The translations under genes were made by a program, and so were the position numbers. The notes below the pieces were generated by a model. That model did no database searches and was not told where the DNA came from. It was given only the letters and a program-made list of their open reading frames with translations. Below, piece after piece: positions 7,583 through 15,880 of a DNA stretch of 64,000 nt (its first letter is position 1; each line of letters begins with the position of its first letter). Origin of the DNA: Azoarcus sp. DD4 (GTDB lineage Bacteria > Pseudomonadota > Gammaproteobacteria > Burkholderiales > Rhodocyclaceae); the NCBI RefSeq assembly GCF_006496635.1, contig NZ_CP022958.1, positions 682,001-746,000 on the forward strand, in the 5' to 3' direction.

Positions 7583-10500
7583 TTACAGCAGCACGCGCTC
7601 GATCCCGCCGCTGTTGGCCTTGGCGACATAGTCGGGCATCCAGTCCTCGCCCAGCAGGTGCTTGGCGAGCTCGACCACGATGTAGTCCGGCTCGACGCCA
7701 CCGGCGTCGTCGGCGTAGCGGTGCAGGCCCTGCAGGCAGCTCGGGCACGAGGTGAGTATCTTGGTCTGCGCGCCGGGTTGTGCTTCCTGCATCTTCGCCA
7801 CGCCCTTCTCGATCTCTTCCTGCTTGCGGAAGCGCACCTGGGTGGAGATGTCCGGCCGCGCGACCGCCAGCGTGCCGGATTCACCGCAGCAGCGGTCCGA
7901 CAGATCCACCCGCGTGCCCATCAGCGCATTGGCCACCTTGATGCCGGAATGCACCTTCATCGGGGTGTGGCAGGGCTCGTGGTACATGTAGTTCACGCCC
8001 TGGATGCCGTCGAGCTTGACGCCCTTTTCCATCAGGTACTCGTGGATGTCGAGCAGGCGGCAGCCGGGGAAGATCTTCTCGAACTCGTACTTCTGCAGCT
8101 GATCCATGCAAGTGCCGCAGGACACGATCACCGTCTTGATGTCGAGATAGTTCAGCGTGTTGGCGACGCGGTGGAACAGCACGCGGTTGTCGGTGGTGAT
8201 CTTCTGGCCCTTGTCGTCCTCGCCGGCCGAGGTCTGCGGGTAGCCGCAGCACAGGTAGCCCGGCGGCAGCACGGTCTGCGCGCCGACGTGGTAGAGCATC
8301 GCCTGGGTGGCCAGCCCGACCTGGCTGAACAGCCGCTCCGAGCCACAGCCGGGGAAGTAGAACACCGCGTCGGAATCGCCGTTGGCTTTCTGCGGGTCGC
8401 GGATCACCGGGATGACCTTGTCGTCCTCGATGTCGAGCAGGGCGCGGCTGGTCTTCTTGGGCAGCTTGCCCGGCATCGGCTTGTTGATGAAGTGGATCAC
8501 CTGGGCCTTGAGCGGCGGCTTGCCGAGCGTGGCCGGCGGCGCCTTCACCTGCTGCTGGATCAGGCCGAGCGACTTGCCCATCTTGTGGGCGAAGCGCTGC
8601 GCCTTGTAACCCCATTCGATCATGCCGGTGCGGATCAGCTTGATCGTCGCCGGATCCTTGATCGTCAGGAAGGCCATCGCCGCCGCCTTGCCCGGGTTGA
8701 ACGACTTCTTGCCCTGCTTGCGGAGCAGGTTGCGCATCTTGATCGAGACGTCGCCGAAATCGATGTCGACCGGGCAGGGCTTCTCGCACTTGTGGCAGAC
8801 CGTGCAGTGGTCGGCGACGTCCTCGAATTCGGCCCAGTGCGCCAGCGACACGCCGCGGCGGGTCTGCTCTTCGTAGAGCATGGCCTCGACCAGCAGCGAG
8901 GTGCTGAGGATCTTGTTGCGCGGCGAGTAGAGCAGGTTGGCGCGCGGCACATGGGTGGAGCACACCGGCTTGCACTTGCCGCAACGCAGGCAGTCCTTGA
9001 TGTCGTGGGCGATGTCGCCGATCTCGGTCTGCTCCATGATGAGGGACTCGTGCCCCATCAGGTTGAAGCTCGGCGTGTAGGCGTTGTCGAGGTTGCCGCC
9101 CTTCATCAGCTTGCCGCGGTTGAAGCGGCCTTCCGGGTCTACCTTGGCCTTGTAGGCCCAGAACTCTGCCATCTCCTCGTCGGTGAGGTAGTCGAGCTTG
9201 GTGATGCCGATGCCGTGCTCGCCGGAGATCACGCCGTCCAGGCTGCGCGCCAGTGCCATGATGCGGTCGACCGCGCGGTTGGCGGTCTGCAGCATCTCGT
9301 AGTGGTCGGAGTTCACCGGGATGTTGGTGTGCACATTGCCGTCGCCGGCGTGCATGTGCAGGGCCACGAAGACGCGGCCGCGCAGCACCTGCTTGTGCAG
9401 CTCGGCGATCCTGTCCAGCACCGGGCGGAACACCACGCCGTCGAAGATCTTGTCCAGGCGCGGCTTCAGTTCGGTCTTCCACGACACCCGGATCGAGTAG
9501 TCCTGCAGGCGGTGGAAGAGGCGGGGGTTGGCGGCGCGGTTGGACAGATCGCCGGCATTGACGCCGTAGGAGGCAAAGCGCGACTCGGCCTCGGCCAGCG
9601 GCAGGTCGAGATTTTCCAGCAGCCATTCCCAGCGCAGCCGCACCGCTTCGACGTAGTTGAGTGCGGCCTCGCGACGGTCGCCGATGAGTTCTTCCGAGGC
9701 GAGGTTGGCATCGCCCTGGTCGAGCGGCAGCTCGCCGCGCAGGAACTCGGCAAGCGTGTCGCACAGCTCCAGCTTGTTGTGGATGGAGAGCTCGATGTTG
9801 ATGCGCTCGATGCCATCGCAGTAGTCGCCCATGCGCGGCAGCGGGATCACCACGTCCTCGTTCACCTTGAACGCGTTGGTGTGGCGTGAGATCGCCGCGG
9901 TGCGGGAACGTTCCAGCCAGAAGCGCTTGCGCTGCTCCGGCGATACCGCGATGAAGCCTTCGGCCCCGCGCACATTGGTCATGCGCACCACTTCGGAGGC
10001 GGCGGCCATCACCGCGTTCTCGTCGAAACCGACGATGTCGCCGATCAATACCATCTTGGGCCGACCATGGCGCTTGGCCTTGGTGGTATAGCCCACCGCC
10101 TTCACGTAGCGTTCGTCGAGGTGCTCGAGGCCCGCCAGCAGCACGCTGGCGGCGTTGCCGGCGCCGCCTGGCTTGAAGTAGTCGGTGATCTCGACGATGG
10201 CCGGCACGGCCTCGCGCACCTGGCCGAAGAATTCCAGGCAGACGGTGCGGGTGACCGGCGGCATCTTGTGCAGCACCCAGCGCGCGGCGACGATGAGGCC
10301 GTCGGTGCCTTCCTTCTGCACGCCGGGGATGCCGCCGAGGAATTTGTCGGTGACGTCCTTGCCCAGCCCGTCCTTGCGGCAGTGCGCGCCCGGCATGGAG
10401 AGGATTTCCTCGCCCAGTGGCTTGTAGCTGATGCCGTCGAAACGGCGCAGGCGGAAGCGCGCGGTGTGCTGCTCGTGGATCTTGCCGAAGTTGTGGTCGA

Positions 10501-11452
10501 GGCGTTCGACCTCCAGCCAGTTGCCGTCCGGCGTGACCATCTTCCACCACGCCAGGTTGTCGAGCGCGGTGCCCCACAGCACGGCCTTCTTGCCGCCGGC
10601 GTTCATGGCGATGTTGCCGCCCACGCAGGACGCGCTGGCCGAGGTCGGATCGACCGCGAACACGCGGCCGGCGAGGCCTGCCGCTTCCGACACGCGTTCG
10701 GTGACCACGCCGGCGCCGGTGCGGATGGTGGCGTAGGGCGAGGCCATCGGTTTGCCGTCGGCGTCGGGCAGTACCATGTCCTCGACCGGGCCGATGGCGA
10801 TCAGCTTCTCGGTGTTGATCACGACCGAATTGGCGTCCAGCGGCACGGCACCGCCGGTGTAGCCGGTGCCGCCGCCGCGCGGGATGATGGTCATGCCGAG
10901 CTCGATACAGGCCCGCACCAGCGGCGCCATCTCTTCCTCGGTGTCCGGGTAGAGCACGACGAAGGGATACTCGACGCGCCAGTCGGTGGCGTCGGTGACG
11001 TGCGAAACGCGGGCGTGACCGTCGAAGCAGATGTTGTCGCGGCGGGTCAGGCGACCCAGGGTTTTCAGCACCGACTTGCGCTTGCGCTCGGTGTCGTCGA
11101 ACCAGCGCTCGAAGTCGGCCACCGCCTCGCGCGCGCGGCTGATCAGCAGTGCGACGCGGTCATTGCCCTGGCGGCGCTTTTCGACTTCGCTGACACGGTG
11201 GTTGAGCGCGCCGACCAGTGCGTGGCGCCGTTCGCGGCTGGCGAGCAGGTCGTCTTCGAGGTAGGGATTGCGACGCACCACCCAGATGTCGCCCAGCACT
11301 TCGTAGAGCATGCGCGCCGAGCGGCCGGTGATGCGCTCGCTACGCAACTCGTCCAGGACCGACCAAGCGTCGGCGCCAAGGAGGCGGATGACGATCTCGC
11401 GGTCCGAGAACGAAGTGTAGTTGTAGGGGATTTCTCGCAGACGTTGGGTCAT
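7583..11452 (-). CDS. FAD-linked oxidase / Fe-S / CCG-domain fusion oxidoreductase (D-lactate dehydrogenase-like)
   Basis: A 1289-residue single-chain protein. The N-terminal DUF3683-like region (about 1-150) leads into a PCMH-type FAD-binding domain with IPRGGGTGYTGG (about 195) and DPTSASASCVGGNI (about 265), then an FAD-oxidase C-terminal domain with LHMHAGDGNVHTNIPV. Two 4Fe-4S motifs follow (CLRCGKCKPVC about 815; CTVCHKCEKPCP about 885), then two CCG (GlpC/HdrB-type) domains (YFPGCGSE about 1030; CCGYPQ; HEPCH about 1160; CCGES). The layout fuses what GlcD/GlcF or LldE/LldF supply as separate chains. Oxidation of D-lactate or another 2-hydroxyacid to quinones is likely; the substrate is unknown. 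Start ATG 11452 (MTQRLRE) rather than the ATG five codons upstream is a judgement. Confidence 0.85.
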   Translation of the reverse strand: MTQRLREIPYNYTSFSDREIVIRLLGADAWSVLDELRSERITGRSARMLYEVLGDIWVVRRNPYLEDDLLASRERRHALVGALNHRVSEVEKRRQGNDRVALLISRAREAVADFERWFDDTERKRKSVLKTLGRLTRRDNICFDGHARVSHVTDATDWRVEYPFVVLYPDTEEEMAPLVRACIELGMTIIPRGGGTGYTGGAVPLDANSVVINTEKLIAIGPVEDMVLPDADGKPMASPYATIRTGAGVVTERVSEAAGLAGRVFAVDPTSASASCVGGNIAMNAGGKKAVLWGTALDNLAWWKMVTPDGNWLEVERLDHNFGKIHEQHTARFRLRRFDGISYKPLGEEILSMPGAHCRKDGLGKDVTDKFLGGIPGVQKEGTDGLIVAARWVLHKMPPVTRTVCLEFFGQVREAVPAIVEITDYFKPGGAGNAASVLLAGLEHLDERYVKAVGYTTKAKRHGRPKMVLIGDIVGFDENAVMAAASEVVRMTNVRGAEGFIAVSPEQRKRFWLERSRTAAISRHTNAFKVNEDVVIPLPRMGDYCDGIERINIELSIHNKLELCDTLAEFLRGELPLDQGDANLASEELIGDRREAALNYVEAVRLRWEWLLENLDLPLAEAESRFASYGVNAGDLSNRAANPRLFHRLQDYSIRVSWKTELKPRLDKIFDGVVFRPVLDRIAELHKQVLRGRVFVALHMHAGDGNVHTNIPVNSDHYEMLQTANRAVDRIMALARSLDGVISGEHGIGITKLDYLTDEEMAEFWAYKAKVDPEGRFNRGKLMKGGNLDNAYTPSFNLMGHESLIMEQTEIGDIAHDIKDCLRCGKCKPVCSTHVPRANLLYSPRNKILSTSLLVEAMLYEEQTRRGVSLAHWAEFEDVADHCTVCHKCEKPCPVDIDFGDVSIKMRNLLRKQGKKSFNPGKAAAMAFLTIKDPATIKLIRTGMIEWGYKAQRFAHKMGKSLGLIQQQVKAPPATLGKPPLKAQVIHFINKPMPGKLPKKTSRALLDIEDDKVIPVIRDPQKANGDSDAVFYFPGCGSERLFSQVGLATQAMLYHVGAQTVLPPGYLCCGYPQTSAGEDDKGQKITTDNRVLFHRVANTLNYLDIKTVIVSCGTCMDQLQKYEFEKIFPGCRLLDIHEYLMEKGVKLDGIQGVNYMYHEPCHTPMKVHSGIKVANALMGTRVDLSDRCCGESGTLAVARPDISTQVRFRKQEEIEKGVAKMQEAQPGAQTKILTSCPSCLQGLHRYADDAGGVEPDYIVVELAKHLLGEDWMPDYVAKANSGGIERVLL

Positions 11453-11567
11453 TGGCGTACCGGGCAAACTACCGCTGGGGAACCCGCGATTCTATCGAAC
11501 CGCAGTGCAACACGCAGCACAAATCAAGACCTTATGAAAGCTGCGGGCTTATTGCAGGTGAGAAGGG

Positions 11568-11921
11568 TCAGGTCGTTGCTGCCGTCAGGGCAAGCTCTAT
11601 CCGCCAGCCGGGCTGGGCCAGACCGGCGACGCGCACGCAGGCGCGTGCCGGTGCGCAGCCCGCCGGCACCCAGGCATCCCACACTGCGTTCATCGCGTCG
11701 TAATCGGCCATGTCGGTGAGGTAGACCGTGGCCATCAGGATACGTGCCTTGCTGCTGCCGACGGCGGCGAGCTGCCGCTCCAGGCTGGCCAGCACCTCAG
11801 CCGTCTGGGTGGCGATGTCGGCGCTTGCGGTGGCTGGGACCTCGACGAGATAGACGACCGAGTCGTGGATCACGGCGTCGGCATAGCGGGCGGTCACGCC
11901 CTTGCGCGCTATCGGCTGCAT
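11568..11921 (-). CDS. RidA family protein (second copy, divergent)
   Basis: A 117-residue RidA/YjgF-like protein. It keeps the fold pattern: N-terminal VVYLVEVPAT strand, the LMATVYLTDMADYDAMN helix-strand unit, and an Arg in CVRVAGLA near the place of the family catalytic arginine. The canonical GTYSQ and SGQIG motifs are replaced, so substrate range or activity may differ from the ridA gene at 3.5 kb. It lies 115 bp upstream of the large oxidoreductase gene and about 60 bp downstream of the DedA-type gene on the same strand; a small operon is possible. Confidence 0.65.
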   Translation of the reverse strand: MQPIARKGVTARYADAVIHDSVVYLVEVPATASADIATQTAEVLASLERQLAAVGSSKARILMATVYLTDMADYDAMNAVWDAWVPAGCAPARACVRVAGLAQPGWRIELALTAATT

Positions 11922-11982
11922 GGCTGCTTCCTGGCTTGGGGCTCGCCAGTATAGCGCCGTGCTTCCATCCGCCAGGGACGCT

Positions 11983-12399
11983 TCAGTGCATCAGCCAGGC
12001 GACGGCTGCATAGCGCACACCCTTGCCCAGCGCCATCCATAGCAGGCAGGGCAGCCAGCGCAGGCGCAGCAGTCCGGCGGCAACGCAGAGGGCGTCGCCG
12101 ATCAGCGGCAGCCAGGACAGTACCAGGCTGACGCTGCCAAACCGCCTTACCGCCTCCAGCCGTCGTGGAATCTCCTTGCGTGGCAGCAGCCGTGCCAGCA
12201 GATAGGAAGTCATGCCGCCCAGGGTATTGCCCAGCGTCGCCACGCCGATCGCGGGCAGCACCAGATCCGGGCGGAAATGGAGCAGGCCGGCGAACACCGC
12301 TTCGGAGCCGCCAGGCAGCAGCGTGGCCGCGAGGAAGGCAGACAGGAAGAGCGCGCCCAGGCCGGCAGGAGCCTCGCCGACACTGGCGATCAGCTCCAT
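11983..12399 (-). CDS. YqaA/DedA-type (SNARE-associated) inner-membrane protein
   Basis: A 138-residue membrane protein with the YqaA-group pattern: SAFLAATLLPGGSEAVFAGL near the N-terminus, then GVATLGNTLGGMTSYLLAR, and SWLPLIGDALCVAAGLLRL in the second half. These short DedA relatives belong to the VTT/SNARE-associated family proposed to move lipids or ions; the role of YqaA itself is not established. ATG 12399 (MELIAS) is preferred since family members start there; an in-frame ATG at 12432 lies in the promoter-like AT-rich stretch. It diverges from the PsiF gene. Confidence 0.75.
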   Translation of the reverse strand: MELIASVGEAPAGLGALFLSAFLAATLLPGGSEAVFAGLLHFRPDLVLPAIGVATLGNTLGGMTSYLLARLLPRKEIPRRLEAVRRFGSVSLVLSWLPLIGDALCVAAGLLRLRWLPCLLWMALGKGVRYAAVAWLMH

Positions 12400-12438
12400 T
12401 TCGGTTGCCGTCCGGCACTGTTGAAAATGCATTCATCA

Positions 12439-12467
12439 TTGACATGAAAATATGACAAATGCAGAAT
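12439..12467 (+). promoter_or_regulatory. Candidate sigma-70 promoter for the PsiF gene
   Basis: A perfect -35 TTGACA (12439-12444), a 17-bp spacer and a -10 CAGAAT (12462-12467) sit in an AT-rich island about 75 bp before the PsiF start. On the opposite strand the same island carries two TGTCA elements 13 bp apart; this is 2 bp more than in a PhoB box, so PhoB control, expected for psiF genes, is not shown. Confidence 0.55.
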
Positions 12468-12540
12468 CCGGCGCGTTCCAGTGTTGTCCGCCGAGATCCT
12501 TTCCCAGGGTCTTTTCATTGCCATGTCCAGGAGATTCGTG

Positions 12541-12939
12541 ATGAAGAAGCTGTTGCCGGTGTTTGCCGTGCTGGTGTCCTGCGCCGTCCTCTCGCCTGCC
12601 GAGGCGCAGGCCAATCCGCAGCACGAAAGGATGAAGCGCTGCAGTCAGGAAGCCAAGGAGAAAACCCTGAAGGGGGACGAGCGCAAGCAGTTCATGAGCG
12701 GCTGCCTCAAGGGCAAGCACCCTGAGACCGCAGCGGCCGGCGCCTCGGCAGCCAAGCCGTCGCCCCCGGCAGTCAAGCCGGCCGCGGCCAAGCCCGCCAC
12801 TGCTGCCAAGGACGCGGTGGCGGAAACTGCCGCGGCGGAGCCGCGCAGCAAGATGAAGACCTGCAACCAGGCCGCGACCGAACAGGCGCTCAAGGGCGAT
12901 GCGCGCAAGGCCTACATGAGCGAGTGCCTGAAGGGCTGA
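12541..12939 (+). CDS. PsiF repeat protein (phosphate-starvation-inducible family), exported
   Basis: A 132-residue protein with a signal peptide (MKKLLPVF ... AEAQA, cleavage near residue 23) and two PsiF repeats. The first is RMKRCSQEAKEKTLKGDERKQ with FMSGCLKG; the second is MKTCNQAATEQALKGDARKA with YMSECLKG. Each repeat has a conserved pair of cysteines that may form disulfides in the periplasm. An Ala/Pro/Lys-rich linker joins them. The family is named for induction on phosphate starvation in E. coli; its function is unknown. AGGAGA at 12529-12534 fixes the start at 12541. Confidence 0.75.
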   Translation: MKKLLPVFAVLVSCAVLSPAEAQANPQHERMKRCSQEAKEKTLKGDERKQFMSGCLKGKHPETAAAGASAAKPSPPAVKPAAAKPATAAKDAVAETAAAEPRSKMKTCNQAATEQALKGDARKAYMSECLKG

Positions 12940-12955
12940 GGCAGTACGAATGGAA

Positions 12956-12985
12956 ACGCCCTGGCGGCGAGTGCCGGCAGGGCGT
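12956..12985. terminator. Hairpin between convergent PsiF and cyclase-FHA genes
   Basis: A perfect 8-bp inverted repeat ACGCCCTG (12956-12963) / CAGGGCGT (12978-12985) with a 14-base loop lies between two converging stop codons. There is no real U-tract on either side, so termination efficiency is uncertain. Confidence 0.4.
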
Positions 12986-13007
12986 GAAGGCGGCGCGCGG
13001 TCTGGCG

Positions 13008-13874
13008 CTAGACGATGTCGAAGAAGACCAGGTCGCGCTCGATCTCGTTGGCCGAGAAACCGCAGCCGATGCGCCCCGGACCGGACAAGGCGATCTCGTC
13101 GTCCTTGATGCAGCGCTCGCCGACACCATCGATCGAAACGAAACTGCCGTTGGTGCTCTGGTCGATCAGGATGAAGCCTTCGCGGCGGCGTTCGATGCGG
13201 GCGTGCTGTCGCGAGGCGCGGGCGTCGATGATCACCACGTCGTTGCCGAGCTCGCGGCCGAGCAGCAGAACCGGACGCTGCTCCTCGACGAAGAGGATTT
13301 CCTGCTGGTGACGCAGACGCAGGCGTTGCGAAACCCGTGCGCTCGGCGGTACCGAGGTGACCATGCCGACGCGCTGGCCGATCGCGTACACCGGCCATTC
13401 GAGCTTGTCGAGGTCGCCGTCGTGGATGGCTTCGGTGCCGGCGAAGTGACGGGTGGAGGGCGATAGCAGCATGACCGTCGCACCGCTGGCCAGGGCCTGG
13501 CCGGGGCGACAGAGTTCGACCAGCTGCCGCGCTACGTCGATGCCTTCGCCGCTGCGGCCGTCGGTTTCGACAGCGCCATAGTGCAGGCCGATGCGCATCG
13601 CCAGCCGGGTGCCGCTGACGGGAGGCAGATTCATGACCCGTTCCAGCATTTCACAGCAGGCAAGCACGGCGGCGTCACAGCGCTCGAAGCTGACGCTCAC
13701 CTGTTGCATGTCCCGTTGCAGCACCGTGCCGCCATTGGCTTCGATGGCGCGGTCGATGCGGTTGAGGCAACGTTCCACCGCGTGTGCGGCCTCGGTTGCA
13801 CCCAGTCGGCCGACGAGCCGGTCGTGGCCGAGCACTTCAGCGACGAGCAGGCACAGGTTTCTTCTCTCGGACAT
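13008..13874 (-). CDS. Class III nucleotide-cyclase-like domain fused to an FHA domain
   Basis: A 288-residue soluble protein. Residues about 5-170 match the fold of class III adenylate/guanylate cyclases (LCLLVAEVLGHDRL at the start, GTRLAMRIGLHYGAV in the middle). The metal-binding aspartates seem to be missing: the usual DIxGF is replaced by AEVLG, and the second Asp region is not recognisable. Residues about 195-285 form an FHA domain with the phosphothreonine-binding pattern GRELGNDVVI, ASRQHARI and DQSTNGSFV. FHA domains bind phosphothreonine peptides, so the protein may be a signalling adaptor rather than a working cyclase. It is a lone gene, 115 bp upstream of ttcA's stop on the map. 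Confidence 0.7.
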   Translation of the reverse strand: MSERRNLCLLVAEVLGHDRLVGRLGATEAAHAVERCLNRIDRAIEANGGTVLQRDMQQVSVSFERCDAAVLACCEMLERVMNLPPVSGTRLAMRIGLHYGAVETDGRSGEGIDVARQLVELCRPGQALASGATVMLLSPSTRHFAGTEAIHDGDLDKLEWPVYAIGQRVGMVTSVPPSARVSQRLRLRHQQEILFVEEQRPVLLLGRELGNDVVIIDARASRQHARIERRREGFILIDQSTNGSFVSIDGVGERCIKDDEIALSGPGRIGCGFSANEIERDLVFFDIV

Positions 13875-13989
13875 GACGGCGGCGATCAGTTAGGTGCTAG
13901 GTGCTGCGGAGGGGTCTTGCTGCATTTGCGGGACCGGCAGGGCATGATGATCAAATGCCGATGGCGATGCAAGCCGAAATGGCAACGGT

Positions 13990-14919
13990 CTATTTCGAAT
14001 TTGATACATGCGCATGGAAGCTGATCGTCTCGCCGCCCTGGGGGGGCAAGGGGATAGGATCGAAGGCGATGTCGCCTTCGATCACCGCGGTGCCGCGGGT
14101 GAGGCCGACGAAGTCGAACAGCTTGCTGTCGGAAAGGTGAGAGGGCACCACGTTCTGCAGCGCGGTCGCGAGGGATTCGATCCGGCCCGGGTAGTCGCGT
14201 GCCCAGCTCTGCAGCATGTTCTTGATCTGCTTGCGCTGGGCGTTTTCCTGCGAACCGCACAGATTGCACGGAATGATGGGGAAGTCCATCGCGCGGGCGA
14301 AGCGGGCGATGTCGTTCTCGGTGCAGTAGGCCAGCGGCCGGATCACCACGTGCTGGCCGTCGTCGCTCACCAGCTTGGGCGGCATCGCCTTGATCTTGCC
14401 GCCGAAGAACATGTTGAGGAAGAGCGTTTCCAGCATGTCGTCGCGGTGGTGGCCGAGCGCGATGCGGGTGGCGCCGATTTCCTTCGCCGTGCGGTAGATG
14501 ATGCCACGGCGCAGGCGCGAGCACAGCGAGCAGGTGGTCTTGCCCTCGGGAATCTTGTCCTTGACGATGGAGTAGGTGTCCTCGGCGACGATGCGGTATT
14601 CGACGCCGATGGATTCGAAATAGGCGGGCAGTACGTCGTCCGGAAAGCCCGGCTGCTTCTGGTCGAGGTTCATCGCCACGATGCGGAAGTCCACCGGCGC
14701 GCGTTCGCGCAGGGCCAGCAGACAGGACAGCAGGGTGTAGGAGTCCTTGCCGCCGGAGATGCAGACCATGACGGTGTCGCCGTCGCCGATCATGTTGTAG
14801 TCGGCGATGGCCTCGCCCACACCGCGTTCGAGCTTCTTCTTGAGGCGCAGGAAGGTGTTGGAGTGGCGATGTTCGGCGGCGTTGGCCGAAACGGCAAGCG
14901 GGGCGGGGGCGGCGTTCAC
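13990..14919 (-). CDS. ttcA: tRNA 2-thiocytidine(32) synthetase TtcA
   Basis: A 309-residue PP-loop ATPase that thiolates cytidine 32 of certain tRNAs using an oxygen-sensitive Fe-S cluster. Seen: the PP-loop SGGKDSYTLL (about residue 55), the CSLCSRLRRG motif (about 130), GHHRDDMLETLFLN, and CNLCGSQ (about 220). These cysteines ligate the cluster. Length and order are normal. The gene stands alone, with 88 bp to the pteridine reductase gene upstream on the same strand. Confidence 0.95.
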   Translation of the reverse strand: MNAAPAPLAVSANAAEHRHSNTFLRLKKKLERGVGEAIADYNMIGDGDTVMVCISGGKDSYTLLSCLLALRERAPVDFRIVAMNLDQKQPGFPDDVLPAYFESIGVEYRIVAEDTYSIVKDKIPEGKTTCSLCSRLRRGIIYRTAKEIGATRIALGHHRDDMLETLFLNMFFGGKIKAMPPKLVSDDGQHVVIRPLAYCTENDIARFARAMDFPIIPCNLCGSQENAQRKQIKNMLQSWARDYPGRIESLATALQNVVPSHLSDSKLFDFVGLTRGTAVIEGDIAFDPIPLPPQGGETISFHAHVSNSK

Positions 14920-15008
14920 GGGGAGCTCGGGGTGGAAAAACGAGCCGAATTATACCCTTGCGCGAGCCCTTGACCTGCAGTGGCAGATGCCCAGCATGGG
15001 CGTGGGCT

Positions 15009-15755
15009 TTACAGGTGGGCGCTGCGGCCGCCGTCTACCGCGAGGATCTGGCCGGTGATGTAGGGCGCGTCGAACATCAGGAAACGCACGCTGCGGGCGA
15101 TGTCCGCCGGGTTGCCTTCGCGCTGGAGCAAGGTGTGGCGCACGATCTCCGCCCGCTCGCTGGCGCCGAACTGATCGTCCTCCGGCCAGGCGATGGGGCC
15201 GGGCGAGACACCGTTGACCCGCACCTCGGGCGCGAGCTCGACCGCCAGGGCACGCGTCAGGCCGGCCAGGCCGGCCTTGGCCGCGCAATACAGCGGATAA
15301 CCCTTCAGCGGGCGTTCGGCGTGGATGTCCACGATATTCACGATGGCGCCGCGGCGCTGCCGGAGTTCGCCCGCGAGCGCCTGGGTAAGAAACAGCGGCC
15401 CTTTGAGGTTGGAGCCGATCAGGTCGCCCCAGGCGGCTTCGTCCATGGTGCCGACGGGGGTGGGGAAGAAGCTGGAAGCGTTGTTCACCAGGCCGTCGAG
15501 ACGGCCGAAACAGGCCAGCGCCGCTTCGGCGACCGCGGCCGGCAAGCCGTCGATGGCGAGGTCGCCGCACACGCTGGCGGCCGACCCGGGGCGCAGCGCG
15601 TTCATCCCGGCCACCAGCGTGTCGGCTTCGGCGGCCGAGCGGCGGTGATGGACGATGATACGGGCGCCGGCGTCGTGGAGTTGCCGGGCAATCTCGGCGC
15701 CCACCCTGCGGGCGGCGCCGGTGACGAGAATGACGGGAGCGGGCGAAGTGTCCAT
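15009..15755 (-). CDS. folM: SDR-family pteridine reductase (FolM-like dihydromonapterin reductase)
   Basis: A 248-residue short-chain dehydrogenase. The cofactor motif is TGAARRVG, where the usual glycine is Arg; this is the mark of pteridine reductases (PTR1/FolM). Other parts are NNASSFFPT, the catalytic Ser/Tyr/Lys set with YCAAK (about residue 150-155), and the SPGPIAWPEDD segment after it. The likely reaction is NADPH-dependent reduction of dihydromonapterin or dihydropterins, supplying pterin cofactors or backup folate reduction. ATG 15755 matches the family start. It diverges from the MidA-type methyltransferase gene across 125 bp. Confidence 0.75.
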   Translation of the reverse strand: MDTSPAPVILVTGAARRVGAEIARQLHDAGARIIVHHRRSAAEADTLVAGMNALRPGSAASVCGDLAIDGLPAAVAEAALACFGRLDGLVNNASSFFPTPVGTMDEAAWGDLIGSNLKGPLFLTQALAGELRQRRGAIVNIVDIHAERPLKGYPLYCAAKAGLAGLTRALAVELAPEVRVNGVSPGPIAWPEDDQFGASERAEIVRHTLLQREGNPADIARSVRFLMFDAPYITGQILAVDGGRSAHL

Positions 15756-15880
15756 GGGGTAGGCATTGTCACGCCCTTCGGTGCATGTGGGAAGTCCGTG
15801 CGAGGCTACGCGGGGAGGTCCGTCGGGATGTCCGGCGATACAATGCGGCCTCGATCGATTCCGCTGCCGCCCATCCCGCC

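Noticed and set aside
6710..9889. A very long plus-strand open frame (over 1000 codons) across ubiA and the oxidoreductase gene
   Set aside because: It is the antisense/shift shadow of two clear genes in GC-rich DNA; its translation is low-complexity with no domain pattern.
12438..12462. A possible Pho box upstream of the PsiF gene
   Set aside because: The two TGTCA elements on the minus strand are 13 bp apart, not the 11 bp of PhoB direct repeats.
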